A stretch of 64,000 nucleotides of DNA from Bradyrhizobiaceae bacterium (GTDB lineage: Bacteria > Bacteroidota > Ignavibacteria > Kapaibacteriales > Kapaibacteriaceae), in assembly GCA_024103135.1 (NCBI GenBank), contig JAGFIZ010000087.1, positions 1-64,000 of the forward strand. Direction: 5' to 3'. How positions within the stretch are numbered: position 1 is the stretch's first letter; every line of letters begins with the position of its first letter. Positions 1 through 8,531 of the stretch are shown piece by piece. The notes beneath the pieces are model-generated. The model did no database searches and was not told where the DNA came from. It saw nothing but the letters and a program-made list of their open reading frames with translations. Position numbers and translations under genes: made by a program.

Positions 1-744
1 AGCGACAACGCTGGCAAGGATTGGCAAGTAATCCTCTCACGCTCGCCAATGACCGTTACCCGCGCTGTTGCCAAGACCTCGGGCAGCACGACGCTGGTCA
101 CCACAGGACTTAACGTGGGACTGCTCACCTACAAGTATTCTGGTCCAAACGGTACGCGCATTGCAAGCTTAGCATCCGATGTTATCGACTACGGCACCTT
201 GGAAAGCGGTCAGAACCGCTTACGCAGCATCCGCGTAGAAAGCACAGGCGAATCAAGTGTTGCCATCACATCAAGGACGCTTACACCAGATGCGAGCACA
301 CCAGCCGATGCCTTTAGGATCGTAACTGAAATTGACTCGATTATCGAGGCAGGCAGCAGCGACAATCTTGGTGTGCGACTGTATGCAACCACCGTTGGCG
401 CTTATAGTGCAACCGTGACGTTTACAACCAATGCTCAAACAAACAGTACACTCTCCTGCTTGCTAAAGGCCACGGTACAAGAACCTGTTTCGGTAAATGA
501 CTTCACCGTCAGCCACACCGTACGACTCTACCCCAACCCATCAAGCAGTGAGCTAATGGTGGAACTTCCAGCGGATGCGACGTTGGACATGTACAACGTA
601 AACGGAGAACTGGTTGCACAACTTGGTTCATACCAAGCCGGCAACCAGTCACTTTCAGTTGCATCGCTCATTCCCGGCACCTACCAGCTTCGCATCCGCT
701 TTGCGCATGAAGAGATGCGCATACCATTCGTGCGAATACCCTAG
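1..744 (+). CDS. Secreted protein with T9SS C-terminal sorting domain (5' truncated)
   Basis: The reading frame is already open at base 1, so this is the C-terminal 247 residues of a longer protein; the first internal ATG is at 49. The last ~75 residues form a Por-type sorting domain: VRLYPNPSSSELMVELP, then a DMYNVNGELV strand and SLIPGTYQLRI, the usual YPNP / NG / L-P-GTY pattern that directs cargo through the type IX secretion system. The preceding ~100 residues are Thr/Ser-rich beta-sandwich sequence like the choice-of-anchor or ASPM/SPD-2 repeats common in such cargo. The function of the missing N-terminus is unknown. The TAG stop overlaps a copy of the AGCCCCCT octamer and is followed by a hairpin terminator. 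Confidence 0.8.
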   Translation, partial: SDNAGKDWQVILSRSPMTVTRAVAKTSGSTTLVTTGLNVGLLTYKYSGPNGTRIASLASDVIDYGTLESGQNRLRSIRVESTGESSVAITSRTLTPDASTPADAFRIVTEIDSIIEAGSSDNLGVRLYATTVGAYSATVTFTTNAQTNSTLSCLLKATVQEPVSVNDFTVSHTVRLYPNPSSSELMVELPADATLDMYNVNGELVAQLGSYQAGNQSLSVASLIPGTYQLRIRFAHEEMRIPFVRIP

Positions 745-751
745 CCCCCTA

Positions 752-1447
752 TCATCCAAACGAAGATCTCGACATGTCGGCGCCGCCCATTTCGCGGCGC
801 CTTCTTTTTGACCGAAGCCATACGTACAGGATGTAGCCACCACCAGCAACGAGCAGGAGGACAAAGAACAACTGTCCCCATTGGAACGTTCCAGGGTATA
901 CACCCACCGTACCGTCGGGATTTGTTACGGTGTACGGACGTGAGTAATAGAATGCCGGGTGGAATGGCATGCTGTAATACCAGGGGATCGAGCCCATCAT
1001 GTATCCCATCATGAAGCCATCGCCCATGCCGCCATAGCGGTGCACTTGGTACGTGGTATTGCCGGCAGACCCAGGGATTGTGGTGTTCTCGACCTTCCGT
1101 GGGACGCCATAGCGAGAGGTGTACTCTTGTGATGAGTTCAGTCGACTTCCACCAAACGAATTGCTGCGGACAGATTGCGAGCCATAGGTACTTGGCGACG
1201 TACTACGAGCTCGAGGCGCACTGTAGCTACGTGGTGCAGTACTTGGTTGCGAGCGCCGTGATCCACCAAACGATCCGCCACCCCGCGGCATCGAACGTGG
1301 AGCAGAAAACGACCGACCTGATGAACGACTACCACCAAACGACCCGCCACCGCGCGAACGCTGTGCAAATGCATCAAGTGGCGCAAGCGCCAAGAGTGTG
1401 GCGCAGACCATGAGCCACGATGCAAGTAGTCTAAACTGTTTACTCAT
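752..1447 (-). CDS. Ser/Gly/Arg-rich secreted or membrane protein
   Basis: 231 residues. The start at 1447 is supported by AAGGAG about 9 nt upstream and by the signal peptide that follows (SWLMVCATLLALAPLDAFAQ). Residues ~30-120 are low-complexity Ser/Gly/Arg (RGGGSFGGSR and variants), then a segment rich in Tyr/Met/Pro, then one transmembrane helix near the C-terminus (LFFVLLLVAGGGYILYVWL) and a basic cytosolic tail. This architecture resembles small proteins with a signal peptide, a GGSFGG-type linker and one membrane anchor, but I recognise no family. It follows the 141-aa gene by 1 nt and is probably co-transcribed with it. Confidence 0.75.
   Translation of the reverse strand: MSKQFRLLASWLMVCATLLALAPLDAFAQRSRGGGSFGGSRSSGRSFSAPRSMPRGGGSFGGSRRSQPSTAPRSYSAPRARSTSPSTYGSQSVRSNSFGGSRLNSSQEYTSRYGVPRKVENTTIPGSAGNTTYQVHRYGGMGDGFMMGYMMGSIPWYYSMPFHPAFYYSRPYTVTNPDGTVGVYPGTFQWGQLFFVLLLVAGGGYILYVWLRSKRRRREMGGADMSRSSFG
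779..809 (+). terminator. Rho-independent terminator after the T9SS cargo gene
   Basis: GGCGCCGC (779-786), 7-nt loop, GCGGCGCC (794-801), then TTCTTTTT. The 8-bp GC stem and T tract fit an intrinsic terminator for the plus-strand gene ending at 744. It lies inside the 3' end of the convergent minus-strand gene, so codon constraint could also explain part of it. Confidence 0.6.
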
Positions 1448-1448
1448 G

Positions 1449-1874
1449 TTAAAACACTCCTTCACGGGTAAGCTGTCCATCTTCTTCTCTGTAGGTAATC
1501 TCGGCTGTAAACTCGATCTCTGGCGGCGCCTTGATGCGCACGTACAGGCTGACAATTCCCTGTTGCTGCTCGCCATCAAGGGCGACGATGGTGTTCTCAA
1601 GAGATCCGTCGCTATCGATCGTAAGAAGACGCAGACTTTGCGCCTCTTCTTCGGTAAACGATGGCTCCCCGGTCGCCACATTGTCCAGGTATTCCTGAAG
1701 CACATTCTTGGTGTGCATCTGGCCGTCCGAGCCCTTGTACTGGAGGATGGCATCGAACGTACCGTTCTCGTCAATATTCAGCAATAGCTCCCGCACACCG
1801 CGAAGCTGTTCGCCGTTGTAGTACACTGCTGTAGTTTCCAGCAGACCGTTGCTTTCGATACTGAGTTCTGGCAT
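1449..1874 (-). CDS. Hypothetical acidic protein
   Basis: 141 residues, no signal peptide or membrane segment, acidic, predicted mostly beta strand with alternating hydrophobics (LLNIDENGTFDAIL, VSLYVRIKAPPEIEFTAEITY). No family recognised. It is first in a two-gene minus-strand operon with the Ser/Gly-rich membrane protein, whose start codon follows after 1 nt. Upstream on the minus strand TAGTTTG (1880-1886) sits 5 nt before the ATG, close to the TAnnTTTG -7 box but one base short, so the transcript may be nearly leaderless. Confidence 0.7.
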   Translation of the reverse strand: MPELSIESNGLLETTAVYYNGEQLRGVRELLLNIDENGTFDAILQYKGSDGQMHTKNVLQEYLDNVATGEPSFTEEEAQSLRLLTIDSDGSLENTIVALDGEQQQGIVSLYVRIKAPPEIEFTAEITYREEDGQLTREGVF

Positions 1875-1946
1875 ATCAGCAAACTACGACGTTCTACGGA
1901 AGCTCGGGTTGCATATCTTCCCATACTTTTTTCAAGGAGACTTCAG

Positions 1947-3197
1947 ATGGCAGCAGGTGATCCAGGCTTGTTGTTTGACGCAGGCAACCCCTACGAACGT
2001 CCGTCGTTCACGCTGGGAATCGAAGAAGAGTACATGGTACTCGACCCGCAGACCTACAACTTGCGGTCGCATGTTAACCTAGAGCTCATCAGCAAGGGCA
2101 GAGTCCTGCTCCATGAGCACATCAAACCAGAGATGCATGGCTCAATGCTGGAGATTGGTACGGCTGTGTGTAAGGACGTGAAGGAAGCGGCCTTCGAAGT
2201 CACCAAGATCCGCAGCATCGTCAACCACCTCGCCAAACAAAACGGTCTGCTGATTGGAGCTGCCTCAACCCACCCGTTTGCACACTGGGAAGATCAGGAC
2301 ATCTATCCCGACGATCGGTACCAGATCATTCTGGAAGACATGCAGTTGCTTGCTCGCTCACTGCTGATCTTCGGCATGCACATCCACATCGGCATCGAAA
2401 GTCGCGAAGTCCAGATCCAACTCATGAACGAAATGCGCTACTTCATGCCGCACGTTCTGGCCATCTCGACGAATAGTCCGTTCTGGGAGGGGGCTGATAC
2501 AGGACTCAAGAGCTTCCGTTCGAAAATCTTCGAACGATTCCCGCGGACGGCCTTGCCGGACATCTTTGCCGATTGGGGCGAGTACCAGCATTATGTGAAC
2601 CTGCTGGTGAAGACGGGCTCAATTGATAATGCCAAGAAGATTTGGTGGGATATCCGTCCGCACCCATTCTTCCCTACACTCGAAATCCGCATTTGCGATC
2701 TTCCGATGCGCATCGAAGAAACCATTGCCATCGCCGCGCTATGTCAGGCCATCGCTGCCAAACTCTACTCGCTCTACAGTCGTAACCTTTCCTTCCGACA
2801 GTACCGTCGGTCACTGTTGATGGAGAATAAGTGGCGTGCCGTACGTTATGGGTTGGACGGAAAACTCATTGACTGGGGCCGACAAAAGGAACTCCCCGCC
2901 CGCGACCTCATCAGGGAGCTGTTGGAGTTTGTCGACGACGTCGTGGATGACCTCGGATCTCGGAAGGAAGTGGAGTACATCCACACCATCCTCGAGAATG
3001 GCAGTGGTGCCGACAGACAACTCCGCGTCTTCAAAGAAACCCAAAGCATCGAAGCCGTCGCCCAATACATCCAGAAAGAAACCATGCATGGTCTGTTGGA
3101 CGACGTTACACCCTTCCTCGAAAGCGTTCACCCACCGTCGCCTGATGCGCTTGCACAAAAGGCAAGCTCTATCCGAAGCGAGAACGACCCCAACTAG
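1947..3197 (+). CDS. Carboxylate-amine ligase, YbdK / GCS2 family
   Basis: 416 residues. Glutamate-cysteine ligase family 2 proteins join a carboxylate and an amine using ATP; the true substrate of the YbdK branch is usually unknown. Family marks: TLGIEEEYMVLDP near the N-terminus, EMHGSMLEIGT, HIHIGI, and RPHPFFPTLEIRICDLP carrying metal- and nucleotide-site residues. Length is slightly above the usual ~370. The start is supported by AAGGAG 7 nt upstream. It is transcribed away from the operon ending at 752, and is followed after 24 nt by the S10 peptidase. Contains one AGGGGGCT octamer at 2488. Confidence 0.9.
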   Translation: MAAGDPGLLFDAGNPYERPSFTLGIEEEYMVLDPQTYNLRSHVNLELISKGRVLLHEHIKPEMHGSMLEIGTAVCKDVKEAAFEVTKIRSIVNHLAKQNGLLIGAASTHPFAHWEDQDIYPDDRYQIILEDMQLLARSLLIFGMHIHIGIESREVQIQLMNEMRYFMPHVLAISTNSPFWEGADTGLKSFRSKIFERFPRTALPDIFADWGEYQHYVNLLVKTGSIDNAKKIWWDIRPHPFFPTLEIRICDLPMRIEETIAIAALCQAIAAKLYSLYSRNLSFRQYRRSLLMENKWRAVRYGLDGKLIDWGRQKELPARDLIRELLEFVDDVVDDLGSRKEVEYIHTILENGSGADRQLRVFKETQSIEAVAQYIQKETMHGLLDDVTPFLESVHPPSPDALAQKASSIRSENDPN

Positions 3198-3221
3198 TTC
3201 AACACCTCTGCACTTCACACC

Positions 3222-4712
3222 ATGACCATGATCAAGACCTTGTTCGTGCTGCTTCTTTGCGCAACGGTTGCCAATGCTGCCGATTCAACAAAGGCCACAC
3301 TACCCATCTTCCAGGATCCTGTGACGACGTCACACTCCGTCGTCATCGGTGGGAAGACCATCGAGTACAATGCTACGGCCGGACATCTTACGCTAACCAA
3401 GGAAGATGGTACTATCCGGGCACGGGTGTTCTTCATTGCCTACACGAAGAAGAATGAGACAGACCCTAGCAAACGACCAGTGACCTTTTCATTCAATGGC
3501 GGACCCGGCTCGTCGAGCGTATGGCTCCACCTAGGTGTACTGGGTCCACGCCGCGTGAAGATGAACGACGATGGCACCACCCTACCTCCGCCATATCAAT
3601 TGGTCGACAATGAATACTCATGGCTCGACCTTACTGATCTGGTTTTCATTGATCCAGTAAGCACTGGTTATTCACGAGCAGCCGACGAGAAGACTGCAGG
3701 ACAAGAGTTTCATGGATATCAGCAGGACATCGAGTCCGTCGGTGCCTTTATCCGCAGGTGGATTGCAGACAACAAGCGTTGGGCGTCCGCCAAGTACCTC
3801 ATCGGCGAATCCTATGGCACAACGCGTGCATCGGGTTTGAGCGAGCACCTTCAGGGTCGGTACGGCATGTACTTGAATGGCGTCATCCTCGTTAGCGCCG
3901 TCCTGAACTTTCAGACCATCGATTTTGCCGAGGGGAACGATCTTCCCTATGCATTGTTTCTGCCCACCTACGTGGCCTCTGCACAGTACCACAAGAAGCT
4001 CGATGCTTCCGCTAATGCCGAGTCGATTGAGTCGCTCGTACAACGTGCACGCGACTATGCCGGGAATGCCTACACCGTTGCCCTACACCAGGGTTCTGCT
4101 CTCTCGGCCGCCGACCGCACATCAACCATCAATCAACTACAAAAGTTCACGGGGCTAAGTACGGACTATCTATCGAATACCGACCTGCGGTTGAACATTC
4201 ACAAGTTCTGTGCGGAATTGCTGCGTGACAGCGGACTAGCTATTGGTCGGTTTGATAGTCGCTACACCGGCCTCGTCGCAAACCGACTCTCGGAATGGAT
4301 GGAGCGCGATCCAAGCCATCAACCGGCCGTTGCAGGCTGCTTTTCGACGTGCATCAACGACTACCTCTCTCGTGAGCTTAACGTCAACACAACGCTGCCT
4401 TACGAGGTACTCACCGGTCGTGTATGGCCTTGGGACTACGGCAGTGCCAAGAACGAATACTTGAACGTTGCACCATCATTACGGAATGCAATTCTGAGCA
4501 ACCCCGACCTGAAGGTCTGGGTCTTGAACGGCTACTACGATCTTGCAACGCCGTTCTATGCCACGGAATACACGGTGCAACATCTGGGGTTGCCTGAACA
4601 GCTCCGAAAGAACATCAGCATGAGCTATTACCGTGCTGGACACATGATGTACCTTGTGAAGTCCGAACTCCAGCAAATGAAGAGTGGTGCTCAAGGATTC
4701 TACGGCAAGTGA
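3222..4712 (+). CDS. Secreted serine carboxypeptidase (S10 family)
   Basis: 496 residues with an N-terminal signal peptide (LFVLLLCATVANA). S10 enzymes remove C-terminal residues from peptides through a Ser-Asp-His triad in an alpha/beta-hydrolase fold. Visible are the oxyanion segment FNGGPGSSS, the nucleophile Ser197 in GESYGTTRASG, Asp440 in NGYYDLATPF and His474 in AGHMMYL, so the triad is complete. Probably acts in the periplasm or outside the cell. Stands 24 nt after the YbdK-like ligase, possibly co-transcribed, and converges on the membrane-protein gene ending at 4723. Confidence 0.92.
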   Translation: MTMIKTLFVLLLCATVANAADSTKATLPIFQDPVTTSHSVVIGGKTIEYNATAGHLTLTKEDGTIRARVFFIAYTKKNETDPSKRPVTFSFNGGPGSSSVWLHLGVLGPRRVKMNDDGTTLPPPYQLVDNEYSWLDLTDLVFIDPVSTGYSRAADEKTAGQEFHGYQQDIESVGAFIRRWIADNKRWASAKYLIGESYGTTRASGLSEHLQGRYGMYLNGVILVSAVLNFQTIDFAEGNDLPYALFLPTYVASAQYHKKLDASANAESIESLVQRARDYAGNAYTVALHQGSALSAADRTSTINQLQKFTGLSTDYLSNTDLRLNIHKFCAELLRDSGLAIGRFDSRYTGLVANRLSEWMERDPSHQPAVAGCFSTCINDYLSRELNVNTTLPYEVLTGRVWPWDYGSAKNEYLNVAPSLRNAILSNPDLKVWVLNGYYDLATPFYATEYTVQHLGLPEQLRKNISMSYYRAGHMMYLVKSELQQMKSGAQGFYGK

Positions 4713-4722
4713 CCCTACCTTG

Positions 4723-5073
4723 CTAGAACACCCGTAACGTAACCACGAGTGGAATTGCCGATGCTACAACAAGAAGCGTTGCCTTGAGGCGACGCTTCTT
4801 CATCATTAGCTGCGCACTATCAACACGTCCCGCGGTGCCAGCCATGGCAAACTCAAGTCCGCCACACACGATACCAAACAACAACGCAACGATCGCTGCC
4901 ATCGAGGGCACGAAGACGGCCGAGACAACGGCAAGGATCCACACCCATCGTCGGTAAGCCTTGCCCCGACGTTCATCGAAATACTCAACGACCGTCCTGC
5001 TTGTGAAGTAAGCAACTCCAAGCAAGATCGGCATGGTGATGATGAGCGTATTGTCAAGCACCGCAGGAATCAT
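4723..5073 (-). CDS. Small integral membrane protein
   Basis: 116 residues with about three hydrophobic helices (NTLIITMPILLGVAYF; WILAVVSAVFVPSMAAIVALL; ATLLVVASAIPLVVTL) separated by basic loops (DERRGKAYRR, KKRRLK). No family recognised. The start at 5073 overlaps the 3' end of the CDF transporter by 20 nt, so the two are probably translationally linked in the cdsA-CDF operon. Confidence 0.65.
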   Translation of the reverse strand: MIPAVLDNTLIITMPILLGVAYFTSRTVVEYFDERRGKAYRRWVWILAVVSAVFVPSMAAIVALLFGIVCGGLEFAMAGTAGRVDSAQLMMKKRRLKATLLVVASAIPLVVTLRVF

Positions 5074-6001
5074 TCAGGTTAGTGGATTCAATCTGGATGG
5101 TTGCATGGCTAACGCGATACTTCACGTTCAACACATCCTTAACCCGGGCTATCATCGTGTCGGAATGCTCCTCCGTAACCACATGCACGGTTGCACTCAA
5201 ATTGTCCTGACTCAACTGCCACACATGCACGTCGTGGACGTCGATCACCCCTGGTATGGTGGTAAGGTGCTCCGTTAGCTCCGTTACGTCAATCTCTTCG
5301 GGTGCTGACTCCATCAAAATGATCGAAGCCTCCTTGATCACGCGGAAGGCGCCACGCATGATCAACAATGCGATCACCAGACTCAACACAGGATCAACCC
5401 AGGTCCAGTCGGTCAGCAACAGGATGATTGCTCCGATAATGACTCCCGCACTCGACATCAGGTCAGTGAGCACATGCAGGTAGGCACTCCGCGTGGTTAT
5501 GTGCTGTGACTTCTGCAGATACCACGCACTAATGCCATTGGCGATGAAGCCGACGATGGCTACGTAGAGCATTTCGTGTGCGTGGACGTGTTCTGGCGAC
5601 GAGAAGCGTTCCACCGCTTCGATCATGATAAAGATGCACATCCCCACCAGGATGAAGCCATTGGTAAGGGCGGCGATGACTTCGAGCCGACGCAAGCCGA
5701 AGGTGTATCGCTCGCTATGCTGCTCCCTGTTACGGGCAGCAATGCGCAAACCAAAGTAGGCGATCAACAACGACGCAAGGTCAACAAATACATGACCCGT
5801 ATCGCTGAGCAATGCCAGACTGTTCGAGATTATGCCACCAATAAACTGTACCAACAACACAACGGTTGTCAGGACTATCGCTATGCGAATCGGTCTGATG
5901 TCGGCATGCTGACTGATGTGGTGATGATGGTGGTGACCATGCCCATGACCGTGTTCATGTCCATGGTCATGCGAACCAGGCGTATGAATGTGAAGCAGCA
6001 C
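5054..6001 (-). CDS. Cation diffusion facilitator (zinc efflux) transporter
   Basis: 315 residues. CDF proteins export Zn2+ and related divalent cations against protons. The N-terminus is an unusually His-rich tail (DHGHEHGHGHGHHHHHH), followed by six helices. The metal site is visible as SDTGHVFVD in TM2 and HVLTDLMSS in TM5, and the cytosolic C-terminal domain contains IDVHDVHVWQL. The start is a GTG at 6001, the only one possible because the upstream cdsA stop codon lies in the same frame 3 nt earlier. Co-transcribed with cdsA. Confidence 0.92.
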   Translation of the reverse strand: MLLHIHTPGSHDHGHEHGHGHGHHHHHHISQHADIRPIRIAIVLTTVVLLVQFIGGIISNSLALLSDTGHVFVDLASLLIAYFGLRIAARNREQHSERYTFGLRRLEVIAALTNGFILVGMCIFIMIEAVERFSSPEHVHAHEMLYVAIVGFIANGISAWYLQKSQHITTRSAYLHVLTDLMSSAGVIIGAIILLLTDWTWVDPVLSLVIALLIMRGAFRVIKEASIILMESAPEEIDVTELTEHLTTIPGVIDVHDVHVWQLSQDNLSATVHVVTEEHSDTMIARVKDVLNVKYRVSHATIQIESTNLNDSCGA

Positions 6002-6004
6002 TGT

Positions 6005-6847
6005 TTACTGTGTGATGATGGTTAAGTAGACGTACAAGGCCGGCGCCGCAAGAATAATACTGTCGAACCGATCCAGAAAACCTCCATGTCCGGGTATCAA
6101 TGCAGAACTGTCCTTCACGCCTGCATCCCGTTTGAAGAGCGATTCAACTAGATCGCCGAGCTGTCCAGTGGTGGCAATGATAACCCCAGCCCCCAGTGCC
6201 GACAACGCGGTTGCCCAAGGCATCAGCCACAGCATGAGGCCGACAACGGTTGTACACGAAACAATAAAGCCCGCTATAGCCCCCTCCCAACTCTTTCCAG
6301 GACTTACGCGAGGAAACAATTTGTGCTTACCGAAGCGCATGCCGACGAAGTAGGCAGCCGAATCGCAGACCCAGATGCCAATGAACATCACCAGTACAAG
6401 CGTCCACCCCACCGGCATTGCACTCCCATCAACATTTACCGACATCTGCCGTAATGCGATGAGTGTGGTCATCGGCACACTTACGTACAGTATGCCCAGC
6501 ACCGTAGCGGCAACATTCAACACGGGGTTTTCTCGGTTTCGGAACAGCTCGACAATCAACAGCACCACCATGAAGCCGATGCACACGACCTCCGTCGGCT
6601 GCCAGACAATGTCAGGCGCAAGAAGCAGCGCTGCAATGTGCGCCTGCAGTGCAACACCAAAGCCAATTCCCAGCAACCGATTTGCATAAGCATGCTTGGC
6701 ATCGCCAAGCACAAAGAACTCGTGCAAGGCCAGCGCCGAGATCACAACTACCAAGGCCGAAAACCACCAGCCCCCTAACCAAAGAAGACCTAAAATCAGT
6801 GGGATGCCGATGAGGCCAACCAGAATGCGTTTTATGAGATTGTTCAT
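6005..6847 (-). CDS. cdsA: Phosphatidate cytidylyltransferase
   Basis: 280 residues, polytopic. CdsA makes CDP-diacylglycerol from phosphatidate and CTP at the inner membrane, the branch point of phospholipid synthesis. The C-terminal signature is complete: SPGKSWEGAIAGF, then QLGDLVESLFKRDAGVKDSS and PGHGGFLDRFDS. ATG at 6847 gives the usual MNNLIKRI start; an in-frame ATG at 6883 would overlap the divergent gene. A TAGTTTTG -7 box lies 8 nt before the ATG. Two AGCCCCCT octamers fall inside the gene (6278, 6769). Confidence 0.93.
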   Translation of the reverse strand: MNNLIKRILVGLIGIPLILGLLWLGGWWFSALVVVISALALHEFFVLGDAKHAYANRLLGIGFGVALQAHIAALLLAPDIVWQPTEVVCIGFMVVLLIVELFRNRENPVLNVAATVLGILYVSVPMTTLIALRQMSVNVDGSAMPVGWTLVLVMFIGIWVCDSAAYFVGMRFGKHKLFPRVSPGKSWEGAIAGFIVSCTTVVGLMLWLMPWATALSALGAGVIIATTGQLGDLVESLFKRDAGVKDSSALIPGHGGFLDRFDSIILAAPALYVYLTIITQ

Positions 6848-6855
6848 ACCGACAA

Positions 6856-6863
6856 CAAAACTA
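6856..6863 (-). promoter_or_regulatory. Bacteroidota-type -7 box for cdsA
   Basis: Minus strand reads TAGTTTTG, matching TAnnTTTG. The start codon of cdsA at 6847 is only 8 nt downstream, so a transcript from it would have almost no leader. Confidence 0.5.
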
Positions 6864-6881
6864 CTCCCGTAAGTTCGTGTC

Positions 6882-7751
6882 ATGAAGGTTTTCACCCTAC
6901 CAGATGCCCGAGAACTAAACGTCCTGCTTAGTGGCGACCATGCATTTGTTGCCGAGTTTGAAGAACGTTTGCTAGATGCAAACATCAAGTATACCATCAT
7001 GCCGCAGATGGACGAGATCGATGAGCTCGACCTGGAAGTAAGCATGCTCGACCCTGAGTTCATGGCACCGGACCCTGACGTTGATATTGACTTCCCACCA
7101 TTCACCCGCACGGTGTTTGACGATATCCGCAGCAACGTCGACGCGTTTACCCATATCGTCGACCTAAGCGTTCGCTACCCGAACGAGAACAAGACCAACC
7201 TGGAGTTTGCAGCTCTGCACAACCCCAATGCTACCGTCATCTGCAACGTACTAGCCACCACGGCAACGGAGATCGGCTATTTGTCGGAAGTCGAACAACG
7301 CATCATCGGCGTTACTCTGGCACCATCAATCATTGCGAATGCAACGGTGGTTGACTATGCTGGCGGACTCAACACAACGCGCGAACATGTAGACCGTGCC
7401 GCTGCGCTGTTACGTGCCGTTGGATACACTCCGGAGCTCGTGGAGGACAGAGTCGCCTTGGTCCAGATGCGTATCCTGGTAATGCTCATCAACGAAGCGG
7501 CCTTTGCCGTGATGGAAGGCGTGGCATCACCTGCCGACATAGACAATGCCATGAAGCTTGGCGTCAACTACCCTAAGGGTCTGTTGGCTTGGGCCGACGA
7601 GATTGGTATCGCAATCGTAACGATCACCCTTGACTGTCTGCATCGCGAGTATTTGCAAGAACGCTACCGACCATGCATCCTGCTCAAGCAGTACATGCGC
7701 GCTGGATGGAATGGCAAGAGTGCTGGACGAGGGTTCTACAAGTACCAATGA
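6882..7751 (+). CDS. 3-hydroxyacyl-CoA dehydrogenase-like protein, probably non-catalytic
   Basis: 289 residues. The C-terminal half matches the helical 3HCDH domain: LVQMRILVMLINEAAFAVMEG, then GVNYPKGLLAWADEIG and GRGFYKY at the very end. The N-terminal half keeps the spacing of the Rossmann domain but has no GxGxxG (the first strand reads LNVLLSGDHAFVAEFEE) and carries a very acidic insert around residues 45-75. Where active enzymes have GMHFFNP...LVE, this one has GVTLAPS...VVD, so the catalytic His is absent. It is more likely a scaffold or a diverged enzyme than a dehydrogenase. Its stop codon overlaps the HAD phosphatase start by 4 nt. Confidence 0.75.
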   Translation: MKVFTLPDARELNVLLSGDHAFVAEFEERLLDANIKYTIMPQMDEIDELDLEVSMLDPEFMAPDPDVDIDFPPFTRTVFDDIRSNVDAFTHIVDLSVRYPNENKTNLEFAALHNPNATVICNVLATTATEIGYLSEVEQRIIGVTLAPSIIANATVVDYAGGLNTTREHVDRAAALLRAVGYTPELVEDRVALVQMRILVMLINEAAFAVMEGVASPADIDNAMKLGVNYPKGLLAWADEIGIAIVTITLDCLHREYLQERYRPCILLKQYMRAGWNGKSAGRGFYKYQ

Positions 7752-8449
7752 TTGTCATGCTGGACTTCGACGGCACGATTGCCGTCAACGATGTATGCGA
7801 TGCCCTCGTAGATGAGTTCGCCGACATTCAGCAACTCATGAAGTCACTCTCTGCGGGCGAGGTGACGGTTGCAGAATACTACCGGAATGCCTTTGCTGCG
7901 ATTGCTGACAAGTGTCCTCCCGATACGCTAACCCACTGGCTTTCCACACAGCCACTTGACCCTGGCTTAACGTCTCTCATCTCCTGGCTCAAGATCAAGG
8001 ACGTCCCAGTCAGAGTTGTCAGCGATGGGTTCGACATCTACATCAAGCCACTCCTAGCATCCGTCGGACTCGACACCATACCGGTATTCGCCAACGTTGC
8101 AACGTGGGATGGCCACGCATACGTTCCCAGGTTCCCGGGAGCTACCGAAGGCTGCACTTGCTTCTGTGCTTCGTGCAAGCGCAATGCCGTACTTCACGGA
8201 ATACCTGACGACGAGGTGGTCGTGTACGTTGGTGATGGTCGCAGCGATGCCTGTGCCGTGCAGTTTGCCGACATCGTCTTTGCAAAGGGCTACCTTGCCT
8301 CGTGGTGTACGGCTGAACGTATTCCGCACCATCCGTACAAGACGTTGGCAGACGTGCAGCGCATCCTTGCCAATATCCTCATGCGCAATCAAACACGTCA
8401 GCGTCGGCAAGCCACATTGGCCCGACGCAACGCCTATCTGCAAGAGTAA
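7748..8449 (+). CDS. HAD-superfamily phosphatase (MtnX / SerB-like)
   Basis: 233 residues from the ATG at 7748, which overlaps the upstream stop (ATGA). HAD phosphatases use an aspartyl-phosphate intermediate. Motif I is MLDFDGTIA at residues 4-12, motif II VSDGFD, and motif III/IV GDGRSDACAV. A Cys-rich stretch CTCFCASCKRN resembles the CG-CK segment of MtnX-like enzymes of methionine salvage and could bind zinc. The substrate cannot be assigned; no other methionine-salvage gene is nearby. An upstream ATG (7673) in frame is possible but lies within the previous gene. Confidence 0.8.
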   Translation: MIVMLDFDGTIAVNDVCDALVDEFADIQQLMKSLSAGEVTVAEYYRNAFAAIADKCPPDTLTHWLSTQPLDPGLTSLISWLKIKDVPVRVVSDGFDIYIKPLLASVGLDTIPVFANVATWDGHAYVPRFPGATEGCTCFCASCKRNAVLHGIPDDEVVVYVGDGRSDACAVQFADIVFAKGYLASWCTAERIPHHPYKTLADVQRILANILMRNQTRQRRQATLARRNAYLQE

Positions 8450-8531
8450 TCTCACCCGAATCAAACTCATGAATTAAACTCATTGGTGGTTTGTGCGACT
8501 GTGGCTCCAACATTTATCAAGGAGTCCCACC

